Assembly: GCF_900105735.1 (NCBI RefSeq)
Contig: NZ_LT629793.1
Span: forward strand, 6,448,001 to 6,512,000
Length of the DNA stretch: 64,000 nucleotides
From: Pseudomonas yamanorum
GTDB lineage: Bacteria; Pseudomonadota; Gammaproteobacteria; Pseudomonadales; Pseudomonadaceae
Reading direction: 5' to 3'
The notes below the pieces were generated by a model. It saw nothing but the letters and a program-made list of their open reading frames with translations. It was not told where the DNA came from and did no database searches. The first letter of the stretch is position 1. The number at the start of each line of letters is the position of its first letter. Below are positions 1-8,507 of this stretch, in pieces. Position numbers and translations under genes: made by a program.

Positions 1-2
1 CG

Positions 3-962
3 TCAAGCGACGGCAACGACGTCGAGAATGCGTTGCACCACGCGGTCCTGGTCGATGCCGGCGGCTTCAGCTTCGAACGACAGGATGATGCGGTGACGCA
101 GCACGTCGAACAGCACCGCCTGGATGTCTTCCGGGCTGACGAAATCGCGACCGGCCAACCAGGCGTGGGCCCGGGCGCAGCGGTCCAGGGCAATCGAGCC
201 GCGGGGGCTGGCGCCATAGGCAATCCACTCGGCCATTTCCGGGTCGAACTTGGCCGGGGTGCGGGTGGCCATCACCAGTTGCACCAGGTATTCCTCCACC
301 GCGTCAGCCATGTACAGGCCGAGGATTTCCTTGCGCGCGGCGAAAATCGCCTGCTGGCTGACCCGGCGCTCGGGCTTGGTCTCGCCGTTTAGCGCTTCGC
401 CACGGGCCTGCTGCAGGATGCGGCGCTCGACAGCGGCGTCCGGGAAGCCGATTTTCACGTGCATCAGGAACCGGTCGAGCTGGGCTTCAGGCAGCGGGTA
501 GGTGCCTTCCTGCTCGATGGGGTTTTGCGTGGCCATCACCAGGAACAACGGCGACAACTCGTAAGTGCTGCGCCCCACGCTGACCTGGCGCTCGGCCATG
601 GCTTCGAGCAATGCCGACTGCACCTTGGCCGGGGCCCGGTTGATTTCGTCCGCCAGCACCAGGTTGTGGAAGATCGGACCTTGCTGGAACACGAAACTGC
701 CGGTTTCCGGGCGATAGATCTCGGTGCCGGTGATGTCGGCGGGCAGCAGGTCGGGGGTGAACTGGATGCGATGGAACTGTGCCTCGATCCCTTCGGCAAG
801 CTCCTTGATAGCCTTGGTCTTGGCCAGGCCGGGAGCGCCTTCAACCAGCATATGGCCATCGGCGAGCAGGGCAATGAGCAAGCGCTCGATGAGTTTTTCC
901 TGGCCGAGAATCTGCGTTGAAAGAAAGGTTCGCAGCGCAAGCAGCGCTTCACGATGTTCCAT
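3..962 (-). CDS. MoxR-family AAA+ ATPase
   Basis: A complete 319-residue AAA+ ATPase of the MoxR family. Walker A is GAPGLAKT at residues 42-49, Walker B ends in Asp105-Glu106 (LADE), a sensor-1 Asn lies in MATQNP near 147 and the LDRF arginine is near 164. MoxR ATPases act as chaperones that help insert cofactors or mature partner complexes, usually with VWA and DUF58 proteins encoded directly downstream; here downstream lies beyond the left window edge, so the partners cannot be seen. An AGGA motif 9 bases before the ATG supports the start. Family is certain; the client is unknown. Confidence 0.93.
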   Translation of the reverse strand: MEHREALLALRTFLSTQILGQEKLIERLLIALLADGHMLVEGAPGLAKTKAIKELAEGIEAQFHRIQFTPDLLPADITGTEIYRPETGSFVFQQGPIFHNLVLADEINRAPAKVQSALLEAMAERQVSVGRSTYELSPLFLVMATQNPIEQEGTYPLPEAQLDRFLMHVKIGFPDAAVERRILQQARGEALNGETKPERRVSQQAIFAARKEILGLYMADAVEEYLVQLVMATRTPAKFDPEMAEWIAYGASPRGSIALDRCARAHAWLAGRDFVSPEDIQAVLFDVLRHRIILSFEAEAAGIDQDRVVQRILDVVAVA

Positions 963-1123
963 CGATGACGGTTCCTGGAGGGGTGAGACTGGGCATTGCG
1001 AAAAATGCCAGGCCTGGGGGCGTTACTTTAATGCATCGGAGGGGGTGGCGACTAACGGCGCGGGGGGTATTTTTTGGGAAATGTGGGAAATTTCCGAGGT
1101 TTTTTCCGATAGACGCCTGCCTT

Positions 1124-1153
1124 TGTGGTGAGGGAGCAAGCTCCCTCGCCACA
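1124..1153. repeat. REP palindrome
   Basis: An inverted repeat with arms TGTGGTGAGGGAGC (1124-1137) and GCTCCCTCGCCACA (1140-1153). It is the 'gtggcgagggagcttgctccctcgccac' type of REP common in fluorescent pseudomonads. It sits downstream of the minus-strand small conserved gene and upstream of the MoxR gene. Confidence 0.8.
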
Positions 1154-1170
1154 TTGTGCGGGTTTGGCAG

Positions 1171-1527
1171 CTAGGCCCGGATATAGGTCCCGGTGCCCTT
1201 GAGAATGTTCTGCAAGGTTTCTTCCACTTCGGCCAGGTCCGACTCTGCGGTGCCGTGGCTGATTTCCAGATGATCGCTGCCGCCCAACGCATCGGCATCC
1301 GCTGCGCCAATCTCCACGAGCAACGTCGTGGCACTCAGGGTGATCTTCAACCCGTCCAGGGTCGACGGCTCGTAATCCCAGGTGATCTCCACCTCGTCCT
1401 CATCCGGATAACGGGTCACCATGAACATCTCGCCCTTGTCGCCGTGGCAGCAGAGCATGGCCATGTTGTCTTCTTCGTCATCGCACGGGTTGACGATCAG
1501 GTGGGCGGTGGTGAGTTGCAATGGCAT
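1171..1527 (-). CDS. conserved hypothetical protein
   Basis: A 118-residue acidic cytoplasmic protein that I recognise only as a conserved Pseudomonas hypothetical. An N-terminal stretch carries an Asp/Glu patch (CDDEEDN) followed by a Met/Cys-containing segment (MAMLCCHGDKGEMFMV), and the rest is Glu-rich. I chose the ATG at 1527 because the 15 residues of the longer frame look non-coding and the beta-rich start MPLQLTTAHL fits a domain edge. No signal peptide or membrane segment. Function unknown. Confidence 0.7.
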   Translation of the reverse strand: MPLQLTTAHLIVNPCDDEEDNMAMLCCHGDKGEMFMVTRYPDEDEVEITWDYEPSTLDGLKITLSATTLLVEIGAADADALGGSDHLEISHGTAESDLAEVEETLQNILKGTGTYIRA

Positions 1528-1996
1528 GGTTAATCCTGTCTGGGGGAGGGCGAAGCAGGGCAATTGTGCCATTGCGGCGAATTTTGTGCTGCATCGTGTG
1601 TCAGACCTTTTGGCATGACCTGGCGGGCTACATCAGTCATTTCCGATACTCGGCGCCCCGGGATTTCTCTGAAAAACACCCGGTTGCCCAAGTCGCAACC
1701 CGCCAGCAGCGTGCCGATGACCGAATATGTCGCAGCGTCGCAAGCAGCCTGCTTCCTACACTCGTTAAGCTGCGCAACGGATGTGCCCTGCCGGGAGTCT
1801 GACCTGCCCGTCGTACCGTCACCTGGCAAGGTGCGCATCTTATGGAAGTTGAATGTGACCTCATTGTCTTGTCCAGCTTCACCCACCTGTCACTCTGAAT
1901 TCGTTACTGTAGACCGCGAACAGAGCTGACGGTCTCCCCGCAAGGGGATAACACGCGACGCTTCCATCAATAACAAGCCCAAGCGGAGTACCACAG
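1528..1996. other. intergenic region before gdhB
   Basis: About 470 bases between two divergent genes. I see no convincing coding frame, RNA gene or strong hairpin in it. It must contain the gdhB promoter and leader. A GGAG lies 10-14 bases before the gdhB ATG. A GG/GC pair near 1828 was tested as a sigma54 site but its spacing is wrong. Confidence 0.5.
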
Positions 1997-4900
1997 ATGG
2001 CGTTCTTCACCGCAGCCAGCAAAGCCGACTTCCAGCACCAACTGCAAGCGGCACTGGCGCAGCACATCAGTGAACAGGCACTGCCACAAGTGGCGCTGTT
2101 CGCTGAACAATTTTTCGGCATTATTTCCCTGGATGAACTGACCCAGCGTCGCTTGTCCGACCTGGCCGGTTGCACCCTGTCTGCCTGGCGCCTGCTTGAG
2201 CGCTTTGATCACAACCAACCGCAAGTGCGGGTCTACAACCCCGATTACGAACGTCATGGCTGGCAATCGACCCACACCGCGGTCGAAGTGCTGCACCACG
2301 ACCTGCCATTCCTGGTGGACTCGGTACGCACCGAGCTGAACCGTCGTGGCTACAGCATCCATACCCTGCAAACCACCGTGCTCAGCGTGCGTCGTGGCAA
2401 GAAGGGCGAGTTGCTGGAAATCCTGCCGAAAGGCACCCAGGGCGAAGACGTTCAGCAAGAATCGCTGATGTACCTGGAAATCGACCGTTGCGCCAACGCC
2501 GCCGAGCTGAGTGTCCTGAGCAAGGAGCTTGAGCAGGTACTGGGCGAAGTGCGCGTTGCAGTCGCCGATTTCGAACCGATGAAAGCCAAGGTCCAGGAGC
2601 TGCTGGCCGGTATCGACGCCAGCTCTTATGTGATCGACGGCGAAGAGAAAGCCGAGATCAAAAGCTTCCTGGAGTGGTTAGTAGGCAACCACTTCACCTT
2701 CCTCGGCTATGAAGAGTTTGTGGTACGTGACGAGGCGGATGGCGGTCATATCGAATATGACACCCACTCGTTCCTCGGTCTGACCAAGCTGCTGCGCCCG
2801 GGCCTGACGGCCGATGACCTGCGCATCGAAGACTACGCAGTGAACTACCTGCGTGAGCCGGCTGTGCTGTCGTTCGCCAAGGCTGCTCACCCAAGCCGCG
2901 TACACCGCCCGGCCTACCCGGACTATGTGTCGATCCGCCAGATCGATGCCGACGGCAAGGTCGTCAAGGAATGCCGCTTCATGGGCCTCTACACCTCCTC
3001 GGTGTACGGCGAAAGCGTGCGAGTGATTCCTTACATCCGTCGCAAGGTTGCGGAAATCGAACGTCGTTCGGGCTTCCAGGCCAAGGCGCACTTGGGCAAG
3101 GAACTGGCCCAGGTGGTCGAGGTACTGCCCCGTGATGATCTGTTCCAGACCCCGGTGGACGAGCTGTTCAGCACCGTGATGTCGATCGTGCAGATCCAGG
3201 AACGCAACAAGATCCGCGTGTTCCTGCGCAAAGACCCGTACGGTCGCTTCTGCTACTGCCTGGCTTATGTGCCGCGGGACATCTATTCCACCGAGGTGCG
3301 CCAGAAGATCCAGCAAGTCCTGATGGATCGCCTGAAAGCCTCGGACTGCGAGTTCTGGACTTTCTTCTCCGAGTCGGTACTGGCTCGCGTCCAGCTGATC
3401 CTGCGGGTAGACCCGAAGAACCGCCTGGACATCGACCCGCTGCAACTGGAAAAAGAAGTGGTGCAGGCCTGCCGCAGCTGGCAGGACGACTACTCCAGCC
3501 TGGTGGTGGAAAGCTTCGGCGAAGCCCACGGCACCAACGTGCTGGCGGACTTCCCGAAAGGCTTCCCGGCCGGCTATCGCGAGCGTTTTGCGGCGCATTC
3601 GGCCGTGGTCGACATGCAGCACTTGCTCAGCCTCACCGAAGCCAACCCGTTGGTAATGAGCTTCTACCAGCCATTGGGCCAGGTTTCCGGTCAGCGCGAG
3701 TTGCACTGCAAGCTGTATCACGCCGACACCCCGCTGGCACTGTCCGACGTACTGCCGATCCTGGAAAACCTCGGCCTGCGTGTACTGGGTGAGTTCCCGT
3801 ACCGCCTGCGTCATGCCAATGGCCGCGAGTTCTGGATTCACGATTTCGCGTTCACCGCCGCCGAAGGCCTGAACCTCGATATCCAGCAGCTCAACGACAC
3901 CCTGCAGGACGCGTTCGTGCACATCGTCAATGGCGATGCCGAGAACGATGCGTTCAACCGCCTGGTGCTGACCGCCGGCCTGCCTTGGCGCGATGTGGCG
4001 CTGCTGCGAGCCTACGCCCGTTACCTGAAGCAGATTCGCCTGGGCTTCGACCTGGGTTACATCGCCAGCACCCTGAACAACCACACCGACATCGCCCGCG
4101 AGTTGACCCGGTTGTTCAAGACCCGCTTCTACCTGGCGCGCAAGCTGACGGCCGAAGACCTGGAAGACAAGCAGCAACGTCTGGAGCAAGCGATTCTCAC
4201 GGCCCTGGACGACGTTCAGGTGCTCAACGAAGACCGCATCCTGCGTCGCTACCTGGACCTGATCAAGGCTACCTTGCGGACCAACTTCTACCAGGCGGAT
4301 GCCAACGGTCAGAACAAGTCGTACTTCAGCTTCAAGTTCAACCCGCACGCCATTCCAGAATTGCCGAAGCCGGTGCCGAAGTTTGAAATCTTCGTTTACT
4401 CGCCACGGGTTGAAGGCGTGCACCTGCGCTTTGGTAACGTCGCTCGCGGTGGCCTGCGCTGGTCCGACCGTGAAGAAGACTTCCGCACTGAAGTATTGGG
4501 CCTGGTAAAAGCCCAGCAAGTGAAAAACTCGGTGATCGTGCCGGTGGGCGCCAAGGGCGGCTTCCTGCCGCGTCGTCTGCCATTGGGCGGCAGCCGGGAC
4601 GAGATCGCGGCCGAGGGCATCGCCTGCTACCGCATCTTCATTTCCGGCCTGCTGGACATCACCGACAACCTGAAAGACGGCGTCCTGGTGCCTCCGTTGA
4701 ACGTGGTGCGCCACGACAACGATGACCCGTACCTGGTAGTAGCAGCGGACAAGGGCACTGCGACCTTCTCCGACATCGCCAACGGCATCGCCATCGATTA
4801 CGGCTTCTGGCTGGGTGACGCGTTCGCTTCCGGCGGTTCTGCCGGTTACGACCACAAGAAAATGGGCATCACCGCCAAGGGTGCCTGGGTGGGTGTGCAG

Positions 4901-6856
4901 CGTCACTTCCGTGAGCGCGGCATCAACGTCCAGCAAGACAGCATCACCGTAGTGGGCGTGGGCGACATGGCCGGCGACGTGTTCGGCAACGGCCTGTTGA
5001 TGTCCGACAAGCTGCAACTGGTCGCGGCCTTCAACCACCTGCACATCTTCATCGATCCAAACCCGAACCCGGCCAACAGTTTCGCTGAACGTCAGCGCCT
5101 GTTCGACCTGCCGCGCTCGGCCTGGACCGACTACGACACCAGCATCATGTCGGAAGGTGGCGGTATCTTCTCGCGCAGCGCGAAGAGCATTGCCATCTCG
5201 CCGCAGATGAAAGAACGCTTCGACATCCAGGCCGACAAGCTGACCCCGACCGAACTGCTGAACGCCTTGCTCAAGGCGCCGGTGGACCTGTTGTGGAACG
5301 GCGGTATCGGTACTTACGTCAAGGCCAGCACCGAAAGCCACGCCGATGTGGGCGACAAGGCCAACGACGCCCTGCGCGTCAACGGCAACGAGTTGCGCTG
5401 CAAGGTGGTGGGCGAGGGCGGTAACCTCGGCATGACCCAATTGGGTCGTGTGGAATTCGGCCTCAATGGCGGCGGTTCCAACACCGACTTCATCGACAAC
5501 GCCGGTGGTGTGGATTGCTCCGACCACGAAGTGAACATCAAGATCCTGCTCAACGAAGTGGTGCAGGCCGGCGACATGACCGACAAGCAGCGCAACCAGT
5601 TGCTGGCGAGCATGACCGACGAAGTCGGCAGCCTGGTGTTGGGCAACAACTACAAGCAAACCCAGGCCCTGTCCCTGGCTGCCCGCAAAGCCTTCGAGCG
5701 AGCGGCCGAGTACAAGCGCCTGATGAGCGACCTGGAAAGCCGTGGCAAGCTGGACCGCGCCATCGAGTACCTGCCTTCGGAAGATCAACTGACCGAGCGT
5801 GCCGCCACCGGCAAGGGCCTGACCCGTCCGGAGCTGTCGGTACTGATCTCCTACAGCAAGATCGACCTCAAGGAAGCGTTGCTCAAGTCCCTGGTACCGG
5901 ATGACGACTACCTGACCCGCGACATGGAGACCGCGTTCCCGCCGAGCCTGGTGGCGAAGTTCTCCGAAGCCATGCGTCGCCATCGTCTGAAGCGCGAGAT
6001 CGTCAGCACCCAGATCGCCAACGACCTGGTCAACCACATGGGCATCACCTTTGTTCAGCGGTTGAAAGAGTCCACCGGCATGAGCCCGGCGAACGTGGCC
6101 GGTGCTTACGTGATCGTGCGTGACATCTTCCACCTCCCGCACTGGTTCCGTCAGATCGAAGCCCTGGACCACCAGGTTTCGGCTGAAGTGCAACTGGCGT
6201 TGATGGACGAACTGATGCGCCTGGGCCGCCGTGCCACACGCTGGTTCCTGCGCAGCCGTCGCAACGAGCAGGATGCTGCCCGTGACGTCGCGCACTTCGG
6301 TCCGCACCTGGCGGCGTTGGGCCTCAAGCTCGACGAACTGCTGGAAGGTCCGACCCGCGAAGGCTGGCAGAACCGTTACCAGGCCTATGTCGAAGCCGGT
6401 GTGCCGGAGCTGTTGGCGCGCATGGTGGCAGGCACTACCCACCTGTACACCTTGCTGCCGATCATCGAAGCCGCTGACGTGACCGGTCAGAGCGCGGCGG
6501 ACGTGGCCAAGGCGTACTTTGCCGTGGGCAGCGCCCTGGACTTGCCGTGGTACCTGCAGCAGATCAGCGATCTGCCGGTGGGCAACAACTGGCAGGCCCA
6601 GGCCCGCGAAGCCTTCCGCGACGACGTGGACTGGCAGCAACGGGCGATCACCATCAAGGTTCTGCAAATGGCCGATGCGCCAGAAGACATGGAAGCCCGC
6701 GTGGCGCTATGGCTTGAGCAGAACGCGAGCATGGTGGAGCGCTGGCGCGCGATGATGGTGGAGATTCGTGCTGCGGTCGGTACGGACTACGCCATGTACG
6801 CGGTAGCCAACCGTGAGTTGCTGGACCTGGCGATGAGCGGCCAGTCGGTGCTGTAA
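1997..6856 (+). CDS. gdhB: NAD-specific glutamate dehydrogenase, large (GDH-180) type
   Basis: Oxidative deamination of glutamate to 2-oxoglutarate with NAD, feeding carbon from glutamate and arginine catabolism into the TCA cycle. At 1619 residues it matches the very large GDH-180 class, with a long N-terminal regulatory region (about 1-700), the catalytic dehydrogenase core (about 720-1250) and a C-terminal helical region. The core shows GGLRWSDR at 818-825, a lysine-containing VKAQQVKNS segment and a glycine-rich PVGAKGGF loop. The gene stands alone between its own leader and a strong terminator, so it is probably monocistronic. The start ATG has a GGAG ribosome site. Confidence 0.96.
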   Translation: MAFFTAASKADFQHQLQAALAQHISEQALPQVALFAEQFFGIISLDELTQRRLSDLAGCTLSAWRLLERFDHNQPQVRVYNPDYERHGWQSTHTAVEVLHHDLPFLVDSVRTELNRRGYSIHTLQTTVLSVRRGKKGELLEILPKGTQGEDVQQESLMYLEIDRCANAAELSVLSKELEQVLGEVRVAVADFEPMKAKVQELLAGIDASSYVIDGEEKAEIKSFLEWLVGNHFTFLGYEEFVVRDEADGGHIEYDTHSFLGLTKLLRPGLTADDLRIEDYAVNYLREPAVLSFAKAAHPSRVHRPAYPDYVSIRQIDADGKVVKECRFMGLYTSSVYGESVRVIPYIRRKVAEIERRSGFQAKAHLGKELAQVVEVLPRDDLFQTPVDELFSTVMSIVQIQERNKIRVFLRKDPYGRFCYCLAYVPRDIYSTEVRQKIQQVLMDRLKASDCEFWTFFSESVLARVQLILRVDPKNRLDIDPLQLEKEVVQACRSWQDDYSSLVVESFGEAHGTNVLADFPKGFPAGYRERFAAHSAVVDMQHLLSLTEANPLVMSFYQPLGQVSGQRELHCKLYHADTPLALSDVLPILENLGLRVLGEFPYRLRHANGREFWIHDFAFTAAEGLNLDIQQLNDTLQDAFVHIVNGDAENDAFNRLVLTAGLPWRDVALLRAYARYLKQIRLGFDLGYIASTLNNHTDIARELTRLFKTRFYLARKLTAEDLEDKQQRLEQAILTALDDVQVLNEDRILRRYLDLIKATLRTNFYQADANGQNKSYFSFKFNPHAIPELPKPVPKFEIFVYSPRVEGVHLRFGNVARGGLRWSDREEDFRTEVLGLVKAQQVKNSVIVPVGAKGGFLPRRLPLGGSRDEIAAEGIACYRIFISGLLDITDNLKDGVLVPPLNVVRHDNDDPYLVVAADKGTATFSDIANGIAIDYGFWLGDAFASGGSAGYDHKKMGITAKGAWVGVQRHFRERGINVQQDSITVVGVGDMAGDVFGNGLLMSDKLQLVAAFNHLHIFIDPNPNPANSFAERQRLFDLPRSAWTDYDTSIMSEGGGIFSRSAKSIAISPQMKERFDIQADKLTPTELLNALLKAPVDLLWNGGIGTYVKASTESHADVGDKANDALRVNGNELRCKVVGEGGNLGMTQLGRVEFGLNGGGSNTDFIDNAGGVDCSDHEVNIKILLNEVVQAGDMTDKQRNQLLASMTDEVGSLVLGNNYKQTQALSLAARKAFERAAEYKRLMSDLESRGKLDRAIEYLPSEDQLTERAATGKGLTRPELSVLISYSKIDLKEALLKSLVPDDDYLTRDMETAFPPSLVAKFSEAMRRHRLKREIVSTQIANDLVNHMGITFVQRLKESTGMSPANVAGAYVIVRDIFHLPHWFRQIEALDHQVSAEVQLALMDELMRLGRRATRWFLRSRRNEQDAARDVAHFGPHLAALGLKLDELLEGPTREGWQNRYQAYVEAGVPELLARMVAGTTHLYTLLPIIEAADVTGQSAADVAKAYFAVGSALDLPWYLQQISDLPVGNNWQAQAREAFRDDVDWQQRAITIKVLQMADAPEDMEARVALWLEQNASMVERWRAMMVEIRAAVGTDYAMYAVANRELLDLAMSGQSVL

Positions 6857-6880
6857 TGGGTCTGACTGAGCGTTAAAACA

Positions 6881-6914
6881 AAAAGCCCGGTATCGAAAGA
6901 TACCGGGCTTTTTT
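6881..6914 (+). terminator. rho-independent terminator after gdhB
   Basis: A 14-bp perfect stem AAAAGCCCGGTATC / GATACCGGGCTTTT with a GAAA tetraloop (6895-6898), followed by T residues. It lies 24 bases past the gdhB stop. With A/T tracts on both sides it may also work for the converging GntR gene. Confidence 0.93.
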
Positions 6915-6931
6915 GTGTGCGCCATTTACAG

Positions 6932-6948
6932 GCTCGACAGCTGCTACG
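6932..6948. repeat. REP-like fragment containing the GntR stop codon
   Basis: The 17 bases GCTCGACAGCTGCTACG recur inside the large palindrome (near 42545) and, with one mismatch in its reverse complement, in the inverted repeat at 54217. The TAG stop of the minus-strand GntR gene (6944-6946) lies within it. Confidence 0.5.
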
Positions 6949-7627
6949 TGATAAGGAGCTTGGCTTCCAGATGGTCCAGATGTTGAGTCATTAAGGCTAC
7001 GGCTTTGCCGGCATCGCCTTGCTCCACCGCATCCACAATCGCCATGTGTTCCTGCCATGCGCAATACGTGCAAGCCTTGGCCTCAAACTGCGCAATCGCC
7101 AATGAGGTGAGCGGCACCAGGCTGTTGAGAAATTGTGCCAGCGGGGCGTTACCCGCAATCGCCGCCAGTTGCAGGTGAAATTCCCCGGAAAGGCGAATCG
7201 CCGGGCCACGTTCGTCACGCTCGATGCAGTCGCGCTCCCGTGCGATCAACTCCCGCAGTTGGCGAATCTGCGCCGGTTTCGCCTGGGCACACGCCAACTG
7301 CACCACGGTGATTTCCGTCAGGCGTCGCGCCTCGAGAATCTGCTGGGTCCGTTGTGCATCCGGTGCCGCCACCTGGGCCCGATGGTTGGGCCGCAGGATG
7401 ATCACTTGCTGGTGCGAAAGCCGCGCCAGCACTCGGCGAATCACGCTGCGGCTGACGCCAAAACTTTGCCCGAGGCTCTCCTCGGTAAAACGGCTGGCGG
7501 GGGCGATGCGTTGCTCGAGAATGGCGTCGAACAACGCCGGGTAGATGTCGTCCACCGAGAGTTTCGGCTTGCCCACCAGGCGCAACGGCGTAAAGGGGAA
7601 AGGGGGGTGCAGGGCGTGAGCGGTCAT
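6944..7627 (-). CDS. GntR-family regulator, FCD domain
   Basis: A 227-residue GntR/FadR-type transcription factor. The winged helix covers about residues 25-90, with recognition helix region SVSRSVIRRVLARL-like at 57-70 and a wing at NHRAQVAAP. The all-helical FCD ligand domain runs from about 95 to 222, with His151, His194 and His216 at the positions that usually bind a divalent metal and a carboxylate ligand. It is the last of three same-strand genes (dctA, FadR-type regulator, this one) and starts 17 bases after the preceding regulator, so the two are probably co-transcribed. Ligand unknown; an organic acid is likely from the context. Confidence 0.88.
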   Translation of the reverse strand: MTAHALHPPFPFTPLRLVGKPKLSVDDIYPALFDAILEQRIAPASRFTEESLGQSFGVSRSVIRRVLARLSHQQVIILRPNHRAQVAAPDAQRTQQILEARRLTEITVVQLACAQAKPAQIRQLRELIARERDCIERDERGPAIRLSGEFHLQLAAIAGNAPLAQFLNSLVPLTSLAIAQFEAKACTYCAWQEHMAIVDAVEQGDAGKAVALMTQHLDHLEAKLLIT

Positions 7628-7644
7628 GCGCGGTCTCCTGGAAG

Positions 7645-8349
7645 TCAGCTACCCAGATGGTCATCCGGGATGTTCAAGCGAATGCCCATGCGCAAGCCTT
7701 CCTGCAGGATGTGCCGGCGCATTTCGGCGCTGGCCAGGGCGCTGTTTTTGTTGCGGATCGCGCGCACCACGGCGTCGTTTTCCTGCAAGCGTTCCGCCAG
7801 GTGTTCGGGGGAGTTGCGCAGCACCTGGGCGCTTTGCTTGAGGGCGTTGCTGGTCTGTTGCACCACGTTCTGGAAGATCGGGTTGGAGGTCAGGGCGAAC
7901 AGTTCTTCGTGGAACGCGATGTAAGCGTTCATCCCGGCTTCGCTGTCGCCGGCGTCGAGGGCTTCGCGCATGTCCATCAGGGTCAGGCGTAGTTGCCCGA
8001 CTTCCTTGCTGCTGATGGATTGCGCCACTAAACCTACGATAAACGGCTCGAGGGTGTATCGCAGTTGCAGGATGTCTTCGAGGCTGGCATCGGCCACGCC
8101 GCTGTCCTGGGCCTGGGATTCGCTGAGGGTGGTTTCCAGCACCACCACGCCCTTGCCGGGCATGGAGCGCACCAGGCCGAGGGTTTCGAGCACGATCACT
8201 GCTTCGCGCAGGCTTGGGCGGCTGATGCCCATTTGCTCGGCCAGTTCACGCTGGCCGGGCAGCATCTCGCCGCGCCGCCACTGACCCCTCGCCAGGGCGG
8301 CGCGCAGTTTTTCTACCACTGAATTGACGACGGTTGAGGTGCTGATCAC
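7645..8349 (-). CDS. FadR/GntR-family regulator, FCD domain
   Basis: A 234-residue GntR regulator: winged helix at about 5-75 (GQRELAEQMGISRPSLREAV contains the recognition helix) and FCD domain at about 100-225. I start it at the GTG at 8349, which has an AAGGAG ribosome site 8 bases upstream, instead of the longer frame that runs back into a REPIN. It lies between dctA and a second FCD regulator on the same strand. The FadR subfamily consensus TNGTNNNACNA nearly matches two sites before dctA (9868 and 9954), so it may control dctA in response to a dicarboxylate or hydroxy acid; that is inference. Confidence 0.88.
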   Translation of the reverse strand: MISTSTVVNSVVEKLRAALARGQWRRGEMLPGQRELAEQMGISRPSLREAVIVLETLGLVRSMPGKGVVVLETTLSESQAQDSGVADASLEDILQLRYTLEPFIVGLVAQSISSKEVGQLRLTLMDMREALDAGDSEAGMNAYIAFHEELFALTSNPIFQNVVQQTSNALKQSAQVLRNSPEHLAERLQENDAVVRAIRNKNSALASAEMRRHILQEGLRMGIRLNIPDDHLGS

Positions 8350-8403
8350 GTCTACGTCTCCTTGAAGTTGCAAATACGGTAGTGAATCCAGCGAAGGTCT
8401 ATT

Positions 8404-8490
8404 GTGGGAGCTGGCTTGCCTGCGATGGCGATGTGTCAGCCACCCCATCATTTACTGATACACCGCCATCGCAGGCAAGCCAGCTCCCAC
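8404..8490. repeat. REPIN (paired inverted REPs)
   Basis: Two 27-base arms, perfectly complementary (8404-8430 and 8464-8490), carry the GTGGGAGCTGGCTTGCC core; the 33 bases between them are unpaired. This is the size and arrangement of a REPIN. It lies between the dctA stop and the FadR-type regulator start and may affect read-through. Confidence 0.85.
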
Positions 8491-8507
8491 ATTGGATTTG
8501 TGTTGTC

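Noticed and set aside
1826..1842. CTGGCAAGGTGCGCATC upstream of gdhB as a sigma54 promoter.
   Set aside because: The GG and GC elements are not ten bases apart, so it does not fit -24/-12 spacing.
2678..6667. A 1329-codon open frame on the minus strand opposite gdhB.
   Set aside because: It is a shadow of gdhB caused by high GC at third positions; the protein is low-complexity and matches no family.
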